Source: Variovorax sp. PBS-H4
GTDB lineage: Bacteria > Pseudomonadota > Gammaproteobacteria > Burkholderiales > Burkholderiaceae_C
Length of the DNA: 64,000 nt
Assembly (NCBI RefSeq): GCF_901827205.1
Contig: NZ_LR594675.1
Location: 5,760,001 to 5,824,000 of the forward strand
Reading direction: 5' to 3'
A model generated the notes under the pieces. It was not told the DNA's origin and did not search any database. It saw only the letters and a program-made list of their open reading frames with translations. The translations under genes and the position numbers were made by a program. Positions 1-7,408 of this stretch are shown here, piece after piece (the stretch's first letter is position 1; each line of letters opens with the position of its first letter).

Positions 1-1288
1 CCCCGTGCTCTTCGCCGAGGTAGTACACGAATTTCCAGCGCTCATCGCGCCGCATCACGATGTATTCGGCGCCGGTCTGGATGTGGTCGCGAGCGAGTTC
101 GGACCACACTTCCTTGCGGATCGCGTTCGCCTCGCCCTTGAGGATCGGCCACAGCGACTTTGCCTCGAACGACTTTGGCGGTTCGACGCCCGCGGCCTCC
201 AGGACCGTTGGCGCGATATCCATCCATTGAACCAGCGAGTCGTTGCGGCGCGGCGCGATGTGGTTCTTGGACCAGAGAATGAGCGGCACCTTCACCGAAC
301 CCTCGTACATCGTCCATTTCTGGATGTGGCCGTGGTCGCCGAGCGCATCCCCATGGTCCGAGGTAAAGATGACGATCGCGTTGTCCAGGTAGCCGCGCTG
401 GTCCAGCGTCTTCAGTATCTCGCCGACCTTGTCGTCGATCATCGTCACATTGGCCGCGTAGTGGCGGCGGATGCGCAGCAGCTCCTCGGGCGTGGGCTTG
501 TCCTTCCACGACACCGAGTCGTAGTTGTTGCGAATCATGTTGTTCCGCAGCGTTCGGTGCGCTGGCGGCTGCGCTGCAAGTTCCTCGGCGGTCGTCTCCG
601 GGATCGGAATGTCGACGTCCTTGTACATGTCCAGGTAGCGCGGCAACGGATCGTATGGAGGGTGCGGGCCCGGGAAGCCGATCTGCAGGAACAAGGGAGC
701 TTCGGACTTTCGCTCCTTCAGCCACCAGACAGCGTGGTCCCCGATGAACATGTCGGAGTGCATGTCCTCGTCGAGGTGCCAGGGGAAAGCGCCGTGCGCG
801 TTGCGATAGCCTTCAGGGTCCGCCGTGTACCGCGTGTAGCGGCTGGGCTTTTCCAGCTTGCGCGCGTGCAGCGCCTTGTCCCATTCGTCATAGAGCGCCC
901 GCGGGTGCTCGTCCAGAAAGAGTGGCCGGTCCTTGTTTTCCATGAAGAAGCGCTGGTGGAAGCCGCCTTTTGCGTCGTAGGGATTGATGTGCATCTTGCC
1001 GATGTTCACGCAGTGGTAGCCGGTGTCGGCCAGCCACTTCACCCAGGTCGGCTCCCACGGGTGGAAGTTCGTGAACACGCCGGTGGCGTGCGGATACATG
1101 CCTGTGAACAGGCTCGCCCGCGAGCCCACGCACACAGGCGAAGTCACGTAGCAATTGGTGAACGCTGCGCCTTCTCGCGCCAGCCGGTCGAGCACCGGAG
1201 TCTTCATCCACGGGGCACCCAACGCGTTGATCGTGTCGAAGCGCTGCTGGTCGGTGATGATGAGGATGATGTTGGGCCTATCACTCAT
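1..1288 (-). CDS. sulfatase family hydrolase (C-terminus cut by window edge)
   Basis: Alkaline-phosphatase-superfamily sulfatase that should hydrolyse a sulfate (or phosphonate) ester. The N-terminus MSDRPNIILIITDQQRFDT carries the first metal ligand (D13). The formylglycine site lies in SPVCVGSRASLFTG (C53-V-G-S-R57), and a second metal site appears as TSDHGDALGDHG. The usual C-x-[PA]-S-R motif has Gly at the third position here, so modification by the formylglycine-generating enzyme is likely but not certain. The start codon overlaps the stop of the upstream enolase-superfamily gene by 8 bp, making it the fourth gene of the GMC-ALDH-enolase operon. The 3' end lies beyond base 1. The substrate is unknown; the context suggests a sulfated alcohol or sugar derivative. 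Confidence 0.85.
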   Translation of the reverse strand, partial: MSDRPNIILIITDQQRFDTINALGAPWMKTPVLDRLAREGAAFTNCYVTSPVCVGSRASLFTGMYPHATGVFTNFHPWEPTWVKWLADTGYHCVNIGKMHINPYDAKGGFHQRFFMENKDRPLFLDEHPRALYDEWDKALHARKLEKPSRYTRYTADPEGYRNAHGAFPWHLDEDMHSDMFIGDHAVWWLKERKSEAPLFLQIGFPGPHPPYDPLPRYLDMYKDVDIPIPETTAEELAAQPPAHRTLRNNMIRNNYDSVSWKDKPTPEELLRIRRHYAANVTMIDDKVGEILKTLDQRGYLDNAIVIFTSDHGDALGDHGHIQKWTMYEGSVKVPLILWSKNHIAPRRNDSLVQWMDIAPTVLEAAGVEPPKSFEAKSLWPILKGEANAIRKEVWSELARDHIQTGAEYIVMRRDERWKFVYYLGEEHG

Positions 1289-2450
1289 TTTTGTCGCCTT
1301 TCGAAAACTGCCTGCTCTTGATCGTGTGTTCCAGGATGAGGTATGGCGCGAGTGCGGACAGCTCCGGCCGCGCGCCGCACCCTGCAAGTTCAGGGAGCGT
1401 TACAGCGCCGTCGCGCACCTGCAGCGCCTCCCCGGCCAGCAACTCGCGCAGGGGATTGCGGTTTGCATCGACTTCGGCGAATCCTTCGCCGCCGATGGCA
1501 GCTTTCAGGTGGAGGGTCGCGAGCAGTCCGATCCCGCCACCCAGCCAATGCGGACATAGCCACGCCGAAGCCGTGGCTGCGGCTTGCGCGAGCGGCAGGC
1601 AACCTGTGAATCCGCCCCACTTGGCCACGTCCGGCTGCAGCACCTTCAGGCAGCGAGCGTCGAGGAATCGAGCGAAGTCGCCCGCACGCAAGTTCTCGCC
1701 CGCCGCGAGGGGAACAGGCGCACGATGTGCGAGGCGTCGCCAGTCATCGATTGGAGCATCCGCTGCAATCGGCTCCTCCAGCCACAAAGGCTTGAATGCG
1801 GCAAGACGCTCGGCCATCATCGAAGCTTCTTCGACATCCCAGGCCTGGTTTGCGTCTACCATCAGGCCGACCGAATCGCCCAAGGTGGATCGCAGACTCG
1901 AGAGGTTCGCGACATCGCGCTCGGCCCCGAACCCGACCTTCAGCTTGAAGGTCGTGTGGCCTTCGGCAGCCTTTGCAGCAGCGAGGCGCTCGGGCTGCGT
2001 CGGGTTCAAACCGGAAGCGTAGACCTTGACCGCGCCAGAGCGTCCACCGAGCAAGCGCCAAAGCGGCACTTGCGCACGTCGCGCCGCGAGGTCCCACATC
2101 GCAATGTCGACACCCGCAACGACTTGAGCGAGTGGACCGGGCTCTCCGGACTGGATAGCCAGGATGCGCACGGCTGCGGTGAGCGCCTCGTAACAATCCG
2201 CAGGACAAGCCCACGCACGCGAGAGCGCGAGTGGCGCCACGGTCTCGGCGAGCAGCCCCGCGCGGTGTTCCGCACCGACGGTTGGAAAGTTGCACCATAT
2301 CTCGCCCCAGCCCTCACAGCCGTCCTCGTCGATCATGTGCACGACCACAGCGGCCCGGTCCCGCAGCACACCGAAGGACGTCTGCACGGGCGTTTCGATG
2401 GGCACCCGGTAGACCGAGACACCGATGGACCAAAGCCGGATCGGCTCCAT
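1281..2450 (-). CDS. enolase-superfamily (mandelate racemase/muconate lactonizing type) enzyme
   Basis: Predicted 389-aa metal-dependent enzyme that abstracts the alpha-proton of a carboxylate, for example an acid-sugar dehydratase or racemase. Visible catalytic features are the K169-L-K171 motif, the Mg ligands D199, E225 and E252, and D274 with H301 as a probable Asp-His dyad. This is the mandelate-racemase arrangement, so abstraction from either face is possible. The ATG at 2450 overlaps the ALDH stop codon (TGATG), which fixes the start and indicates translational coupling; an open upstream extension to 2606 lies inside ALDH and is not used. The substrate cannot be read from sequence. Its place between an aldehyde dehydrogenase and a sulfatase suggests it acts on the acid produced by ALDH. 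Confidence 0.85.
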   Translation of the reverse strand: MEPIRLWSIGVSVYRVPIETPVQTSFGVLRDRAAVVVHMIDEDGCEGWGEIWCNFPTVGAEHRAGLLAETVAPLALSRAWACPADCYEALTAAVRILAIQSGEPGPLAQVVAGVDIAMWDLAARRAQVPLWRLLGGRSGAVKVYASGLNPTQPERLAAAKAAEGHTTFKLKVGFGAERDVANLSSLRSTLGDSVGLMVDANQAWDVEEASMMAERLAAFKPLWLEEPIAADAPIDDWRRLAHRAPVPLAAGENLRAGDFARFLDARCLKVLQPDVAKWGGFTGCLPLAQAAATASAWLCPHWLGGGIGLLATLHLKAAIGGEGFAEVDANRNPLRELLAGEALQVRDGAVTLPELAGCGARPELSALAPYLILEHTIKSRQFSKGDKNE

Positions 2451-3889
2451 CACGCGCCCAGGTAGACGGAGTGTTCCGTCGTATAGAAGGCTGCCGAGCT
2501 CGGCCCCACCGAATACGCTCCGACGCCGGACGCCTTGATGCCGCCGAATGGCATGTGGCTGTCGGGCACTGTGCCGTGGTTCACGTGCAGCATGCCTGTC
2601 TGGCACTCGTCGACGAAGCGCGAGATCGCTTTCGCATCGTTGGAGAAGAATGCCGCGGTCAGGCCGAACTCGACATCGTTGAGGATGGTGATCGCGTCAT
2701 CCAGCGTGTCGTATTCGACGATGCTGATCACCGGACCGAAGATCTCTTCTCGCGCGGCGGCGCTTTCCGCGCGCACGCCGTCGAGCACCGTCGGCGCGAA
2801 GAAGTACCCGCCGTCGCAACCCTCGACATGGGCTTCGTGGCCGCCGGCCAGGACCTCGGCACCGTCCTCGCGTGCGCGACGCACCGCCGCCTTCACGTGT
2901 TCGAGCTGGCCGCGGTGCGTCATCGGACCTAGCTGCGTCGCAGGGTCGGCGCCGTCACCCAAACGCATTGCGGAGGCACGCTTGGCGAGCCCTGCGGCGA
3001 CGACGTCGTGCAGATCACGTTGGACGAGCACACGGCTCACTGCGGTGCAGCGCTGCCCGGAGCACATGAGCGCGGCGTTGGCCACCTGGTCCAGGCAGGC
3101 GTCGAGATCGCTCGCGTCATGGATCACGGCGGCGTTTTTTCCGCCAAGCTCGAGGGACATCTCTGCAAGGTTCGCTGCCGTTGCGGCAACGATGCGCTTC
3201 CCGGTCGCCACGGAACCGGTAAAGGTGACGCCATGCACGCCGGAGTGCGAAACCAAGGCATTGCCGACATCCGCTCCACCGTGGATGACCTGCAGCAATC
3301 CGTCAGGCAATAGGTCGCAGGCCAACTCGCCCAGCAGGCATGCCGCCGCGGGCGTGAATTCCGATGCCTTGACGATGACGGCATTGCCGAAGCCCAGCGC
3401 CGGCACAATCTTGCGCATCGGGGTCATCACCGGAAAATTCCAGGGCGTGATTGCGACGATGACGCCGCGCGGCCGGCGCACGACCATGTTGCGTACGCCC
3501 GCGCGGAGGGACGTGACATGGCGAGCGCCCTCCCCCGACATCACGTGCTGAAGCATGAAGCGTCCCTCGGCGCAAGCCTTGGCAACCTCACCGAAGCTTT
3601 CCGCAAGCGACTTGCCCTGCTCCGCAGTGATTGCACGTGCCAGGTCCTCCTTGCGTGCTTCGAGCGCGCCGATGTAGAGCGCAAGCGCGTCGCAACGTCG
3701 AGCGGCCGGCCACCGAGCCCATAGCCGCTGCGCGTCCGTTGCCGCCCTCACTGCTTCCACGACCATTGCGGAGTCGGCGAGCGAATACCGACCCACCTGC
3801 TGCGCGGGCCGTGCGGGATTGAAAGTATCGAAGATCGCCGGCGTGTCGCGCCAGGAGCCACCGATGAGGTTTCCGTAGGTATAGGTCAT
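2450..3889 (-). CDS. NAD(P)-dependent aldehyde dehydrogenase
   Basis: 479-aa ALDH-superfamily enzyme oxidising an aldehyde to its acid. Key residues are visible: N151 in ITPWNFP, the general base E247 in LELGG and the nucleophile C281 in CSGQRC; the length is typical of the succinate-semialdehyde/glycolaldehyde dehydrogenase group. The start ATG at 3889 overlaps the GMC stop by four bases (ATGA) and the stop overlaps the next start (TGATG). The protein begins MTYTYGNLIGGSW, as usual for the family, so the longer open frame upstream is rejected. It probably takes the aldehyde made by the neighbouring GMC dehydrogenase. Confidence 0.9.
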   Translation of the reverse strand: MTYTYGNLIGGSWRDTPAIFDTFNPARPAQQVGRYSLADSAMVVEAVRAATDAQRLWARWPAARRCDALALYIGALEARKEDLARAITAEQGKSLAESFGEVAKACAEGRFMLQHVMSGEGARHVTSLRAGVRNMVVRRPRGVIVAITPWNFPVMTPMRKIVPALGFGNAVIVKASEFTPAAACLLGELACDLLPDGLLQVIHGGADVGNALVSHSGVHGVTFTGSVATGKRIVAATAANLAEMSLELGGKNAAVIHDASDLDACLDQVANAALMCSGQRCTAVSRVLVQRDLHDVVAAGLAKRASAMRLGDGADPATQLGPMTHRGQLEHVKAAVRRAREDGAEVLAGGHEAHVEGCDGGYFFAPTVLDGVRAESAAAREEIFGPVISIVEYDTLDDAITILNDVEFGLTAAFFSNDAKAISRFVDECQTGMLHVNHGTVPDSHMPFGGIKASGVGAYSVGPSSAAFYTTEHSVYLGA

Positions 3890-5547
3890 GCAAATGCCTT
3901 GTCGCATGCCTGCACAGGGTTCGGCGTGGTCTTCAGCACCAAGTCGGCTCCCTTCTCGCCGATCATGATGGTCGGCGCGTTGATGTTGGCGGATGTCATG
4001 CGCGGCATGACCGAGGCGTCGATCACCCGCAGGCGCGAGACGCCATTGACCTTGAGTTCGGTGTCCACCACGGAGGAGACATCGCTGCCCATCCGGCAGG
4101 TGCCGCTGGGATGGAACACCGTGCTGCCGTGACTGCATGCAAACTGCAGCAACTCCTGCTCGGACATGTTCTTGGCTTCCGGCAACACGTGCGAATCGAT
4201 GAGGTCGCGAAATGCCGGTTGCTGGTAAATGTCGCGCAGCATTCGGATGCCGTCGGCAAGGGTCTTGCGATCGATCTCTTCGGCCAGGTAGTTGGCCTGG
4301 ATGCGCGGTGCCTTGAACGGATCAGACGATGAGATCGCCACCGAACCGCGCGAGTCCGGCCGGCACTGGCAGGCGGTGGCCGTAAAACCGGCAAAGCGGT
4401 GCAGCGGCTGGCCTGGCTTGTCCACCGACAGCGGCATGACCGAGAACTGGATGTCGGCGCGGGCGTCACGCGCGTGACGTGTGCGTGCGAAGCCGCCCAC
4501 TTGCCCGGCACCCACCGTGAGGGGTCCCCTGTTGAACATCATCCACTCGAGCCCCATCGATGCGAGCCTGAGCGGGTTGCGGACGTCGTTGTTCAGCGAG
4601 TGTGGCTTGCGCAGCCTCACGATCGTGCGCGCCTGGTAGTGGTCCTGGAGGTTGGCGCCGACTTCAGGTGCGTCGACGACGACCTCGATTCCAGCCTGCT
4701 TCAGTATTTGCGAAGGACCGATGCCAGATAGCTGCAGCAATTGCGGCGACTGGATCGCTCCCGCGGAAAGGACGACCTCCGCATCGGCGGCCGCGGACTC
4801 GACGTTTCCATTGCGCACCCACTCGACGCCGACGGCACGCCTGCCGTCGAACAGCACTCGCGTGACGTGCGCGCCCGTTGCAACCGTGAGGTTGGCGCGG
4901 TGCAGCACGGGCCGCAGAAAAGCCGCTGACGCACTGGAACGCCAGCCGCCCGCAAGCGTGAGGTGAAAGCGGCCAACGCCGTAGTCGGTCTCGCCATTGA
5001 AATCGGCGCTGGGCGGGAGGCCGAACTGCATCGCCGCGTCAAGCCAATGGCCGCAATAAGGATGGTCGTTGCGCAGCTCCGAGACTCCGAGCTCGCCCGA
5101 GGTATTGTGGTACTTCGAACCGGGCCCGTTGAACGCCTCGGACTTCCTGAAGTACGGCAGTACGGAGTCGTAGTCCCAGCCCGCCGCCCCCTCGGCAGCC
5201 CAGGTGTCGAAGTCCTGGCGTTGCCCACGCAAGTAGATCAGGCCGTTGATCGAGCTCGACCCCCCGAGGACGCGACCACGCGGCCAGGCAATGGTGCGGC
5301 CCTGGAGCGCATCACCGCCTTCAGCTTCGAACACGCGCGAGAACTTCTCGTTGTAGATCGTCTTGAAGTACCCGACGGGCAGGCGCAGCCAGAAGTTGCG
5401 ATCGGCCCCGCCCGCTTCTATTAAAAGGACGCGCGCACTCGGGTCCGCGGACAACCGGTTCGCCAGCACGCAGCCTGCGGAGCCCGCACCGACGATGATG
5501 AAGTCGTAGCCAGTTAGCCCGGGCCTTCGGCCTGTGAACTGCCGCAT
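3886..5547 (-). CDS. GMC-family flavin-dependent alcohol dehydrogenase (choline-dehydrogenase-like)
   Basis: 553-aa FAD-dependent glucose-methanol-choline oxidoreductase. The FAD-binding GAGSAG is at residues 20-25, followed by an E-A-G-G ribose contact, the GMC signature GRVLGGSSSINGLIYLRG near residue 95, and the C-terminal active-site region HPSGTCRMG with its catalytic His. It should oxidise a primary alcohol to an aldehyde and pass electrons to a quinone or cytochrome. It is the first gene of the operon and starts 29 bp from the divergent GntR gene. Such enzymes are often annotated betA, but nothing here (no betI, no glycine-betaine genes) supports choline specifically. Confidence 0.88.
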   Translation of the reverse strand: MRQFTGRRPGLTGYDFIIVGAGSAGCVLANRLSADPSARVLLIEAGGADRNFWLRLPVGYFKTIYNEKFSRVFEAEGGDALQGRTIAWPRGRVLGGSSSINGLIYLRGQRQDFDTWAAEGAAGWDYDSVLPYFRKSEAFNGPGSKYHNTSGELGVSELRNDHPYCGHWLDAAMQFGLPPSADFNGETDYGVGRFHLTLAGGWRSSASAAFLRPVLHRANLTVATGAHVTRVLFDGRRAVGVEWVRNGNVESAAADAEVVLSAGAIQSPQLLQLSGIGPSQILKQAGIEVVVDAPEVGANLQDHYQARTIVRLRKPHSLNNDVRNPLRLASMGLEWMMFNRGPLTVGAGQVGGFARTRHARDARADIQFSVMPLSVDKPGQPLHRFAGFTATACQCRPDSRGSVAISSSDPFKAPRIQANYLAEEIDRKTLADGIRMLRDIYQQPAFRDLIDSHVLPEAKNMSEQELLQFACSHGSTVFHPSGTCRMGSDVSSVVDTELKVNGVSRLRVIDASVMPRMTSANINAPTIMIGEKGADLVLKTTPNPVQACDKAFA

Positions 5548-5576
5548 AATGACTAAAGTTCCAAAAGTCTAAAAGA
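5548..5576. promoter_or_regulatory. short divergent intergenic region between GMC operon and gntR
   Basis: Only 29 bp separate the two divergent start codons, so both promoters must overlap each other and the 5' ends of the genes. The spacer contains an AT-rich GACT...AGTC dyad (5551-5569), a plausible GntR-family half-site pair, but the arms are only four bases. GntR autoregulation together with operon control is inferred from this geometry. Confidence 0.35.
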
Positions 5577-6338
5577 ATGGATCAATATACTTTACCCGCG
5601 TCAACGGCGTCAAGCCCGCTGGCGGACAACAATCCCATCCCCCTCTACTTGCAGGTGGCCGACATCATTCGCGCCCGCATCAATCGGCGCGAGTGGCCTG
5701 CGGGCACGCTCATTCCCACCCTGGAAGCCCTTGCCGAAGAGTTCAAGGTGGCACGCTTGACCGCGCGCCAGGCAGTTCAGTTGCTCACCCGAGAAGGCCT
5801 TTTGACGCCTCGTCGCGGCTACGGAACCGTTGTCACCAAGGCGGGTGATGTGCCGAACACCGTCGTGATGAAGACGACGCTGGACTCATTGGCCTCGATG
5901 TACGAATCGACGAGCGCCAAGATGCTCACCTTCGACGAGTCGCACTCAATGCCAAAGGTGGAGCCGGGAACCGGCAAGCTCGGCAGCAACTACGTCTATA
6001 TGCGGCGGCTTCACTTCACCGAAGGGAAGCCGTATGCGGTGATTTCCCTGTACCTGCTCCACGACGTTTTTAGGCGCGCGCCTGATGAGTTCCGCTCAAG
6101 AGCTGTGATCCCGCAACTGCTGCGGATGAAGCGCTCCGTTCGCATCGAGCGGGCGCACCAAACGATGGCCATCGGCGCTGCCGACCCCGACTCGGCCAGG
6201 CTTCTTGAGGTCAGGGTCGGAGCACCGGTGGCGAAAGTCACTCGCGTGTTCCTCGACCGAAACGAGCAGATCCTGTACTACGCCGAAGTGGTCTACCGCG
6301 GCGACTGGGTGAAATGGGAGATTGAACTGCAGACGTGA
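5577..6338 (+). CDS. GntR-family transcriptional regulator (HutC type, UTRA domain)
   Basis: 253-aa regulator. A GntR winged helix-turn-helix spans about residues 19-90 (PLYLQVADIIRARI ... LTARQAVQLLTREGLL). A UTRA ligand-binding domain follows from about 105 to the C-terminus, with the typical start LGSNYVYMRRLHFTEGKPYAV and end ILYYAEVVYRGDWVKWEIEL. UTRA regulators usually sense a small metabolite of the adjacent pathway. The divergent position 29 bp from the GMC-ALDH-enolase-sulfatase operon makes that operon the likely target. No clear terminator follows; tRNA-Phe is transcribed toward it. Confidence 0.9.
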   Translation: MDQYTLPASTASSPLADNNPIPLYLQVADIIRARINRREWPAGTLIPTLEALAEEFKVARLTARQAVQLLTREGLLTPRRGYGTVVTKAGDVPNTVVMKTTLDSLASMYESTSAKMLTFDESHSMPKVEPGTGKLGSNYVYMRRLHFTEGKPYAVISLYLLHDVFRRAPDEFRSRAVIPQLLRMKRSVRIERAHQTMAIGAADPDSARLLEVRVGAPVAKVTRVFLDRNEQILYYAEVVYRGDWVKWEIELQT

Positions 6339-6513
6339 GGCGTACCGCAGGTCGCGCTTGCGTGATCACGGTCCCGGGGCAGCGATTCGGACCGCTTGCG
6401 GTCTGCTTCGCGTCGGGAGTACGGGGCTCGGGCCGGGAGTACGGGCAGATGCGGGAAAGCGGCCAGAAACGTTCTGAGCGACCTTCCGGAGCCAAGTCCT
6501 TTGGCGCACAAAT

Positions 6514-6543
6514 GAAAACGCCTAGTCGGGAAGGACTAGGCGT
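6514..6543 (-). terminator. intrinsic terminator downstream of tRNA-Phe
   Basis: On the minus strand a perfect 10-bp stem (ACGCCTAGTC / GACTAGGCGT) with a six-base loop is followed by a short T run. It lies 8 bp beyond the CCA end of tRNA-Phe and ends the ntrX-tRNA-Phe transcript. Confidence 0.8.
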
Positions 6544-6551
6544 AGGGTGAC

Positions 6552-6627
6552 TGGTGGCCTGGGGCGGAATCGAACCACCGACACGCGGATTTTCAATCCG
6601 CTGCTCTACCAACTGAGCTACCGGGCC
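6552..6627 (-). tRNA. tRNA-Phe (GAA)
   Basis: 76-nt cloverleaf with encoded CCA. The anticodon loop reads TTGAAAA (GAA, Phe), the D arm contains AGCTCAGTTGGTAGAGC and the T arm GGTTCGATTCC. As read, the acceptor arms GGCCCGG and CCAGGCC leave one C-A mismatch at pair 5-68; all other stems pair. An intrinsic terminator follows directly. Confidence 0.95.
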
Positions 6628-6643
6628 TGTGTGCAGCCGGCGA

Positions 6644-7342
6644 TTATACAGTGCCTCGGCGGCCTCTCGAGAGATCCACGCCAAGCTGCTTCAACTTGCG
6701 GTAAAGATGGGTGCGTTCGAGGCCCGTCTTCTCGGCCACGCGGGTCATCGATCCGTTCTCCATCGCGAGATGGAATTCGAAGTACGCCTTCTCGAAACCG
6801 TCTCGCGCATCGCGCAGCGGCCGGTCGAGATCAAAGCTCTGCATGGCCTGTGGGCCGGTGTCGACCGCAGAAATCTGGGGCGCTGCCGGTACCAGTGAGT
6901 TCTCGCCCATCGTGGTCACCACGGTCGGAAGATTATTCGCCGTGGTCGGCACCACGTTGGCCGCCGCGCGACGTGCGTTCTCGCGTGCCAATCCCTGCTC
7001 GACCGCCTTCAGCAGTTTCTGCAGAGTGATCGGTTTCTCGAGAAAAGCAAACGCGCCGATGCGTGTGGCGTCTACGGCGGTGTCGATGGTGGCGTGGCCA
7101 CTCATCATGATCACGGGCATGCTCAAGAGCCCCGCGGTCGACCACTCCTTCAGGAGCGTCACGCCGTCGGTGTCGGGCATCCAGATGTCGAGCAGAACGA
7201 GATCGGGCCGCGCGCGCTGCCGGGCAGCACGGGCTTCAGCCGCGTTCTCCGCAAGCTCGACGTTGTGGCCTTCGTCGTTCAAAATTTCGAAGAGCAGGTC
7301 CCGAATGCCCAGCTCGTCGTCGACCACGAGGATGTTTGCCAT
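6644..7342 (-). CDS. NtrX-like response regulator (receiver plus Fis-type HTH)
   Basis: 232-aa response regulator. The receiver domain (residues 1-~120) has acidic residues VVDDE near the N-terminus, the phospho-acceptor Asp in LVLLDIWMPDTDG and Lys in FLEKPITL. A linker follows, then a C-terminal Fis-type helix-turn-helix (MTRVAEKTGLERTHLYRKLKQLGV). The sigma54-interacting AAA+ domain of classical NtrX/NtrC is absent, so it should act without sigma54. It lies 66 bp downstream of the matching kinase gene, which argues for a cognate pair. The regulon cannot be inferred. Confidence 0.85.
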   Translation of the reverse strand: MANILVVDDELGIRDLLFEILNDEGHNVELAENAAEARAARQRARPDLVLLDIWMPDTDGVTLLKEWSTAGLLSMPVIMMSGHATIDTAVDATRIGAFAFLEKPITLQKLLKAVEQGLARENARRAAANVVPTTANNLPTVVTTMGENSLVPAAPQISAVDTGPQAMQSFDLDRPLRDARDGFEKAYFEFHLAMENGSMTRVAEKTGLERTHLYRKLKQLGVDLSRGRRGTV

Positions 7343-7408
7343 GAATGCTTGTGTGTGCGCCGGTTTGGGTTTTCTTGCTGGCCCGCGCCGCCGCGCAATA
7401 GCAAGCGC

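Noticed and set aside
1..5547. Choline-O-sulfate/glycine-betaine (bet) operon
   Set aside because: GMC, ALDH and sulfatase are individually bet-like, but there is no betI or choline transporter, the regulator is GntR/UTRA rather than TetR-like BetI, and an enolase-superfamily gene is coupled in, which does not fit betaine synthesis.
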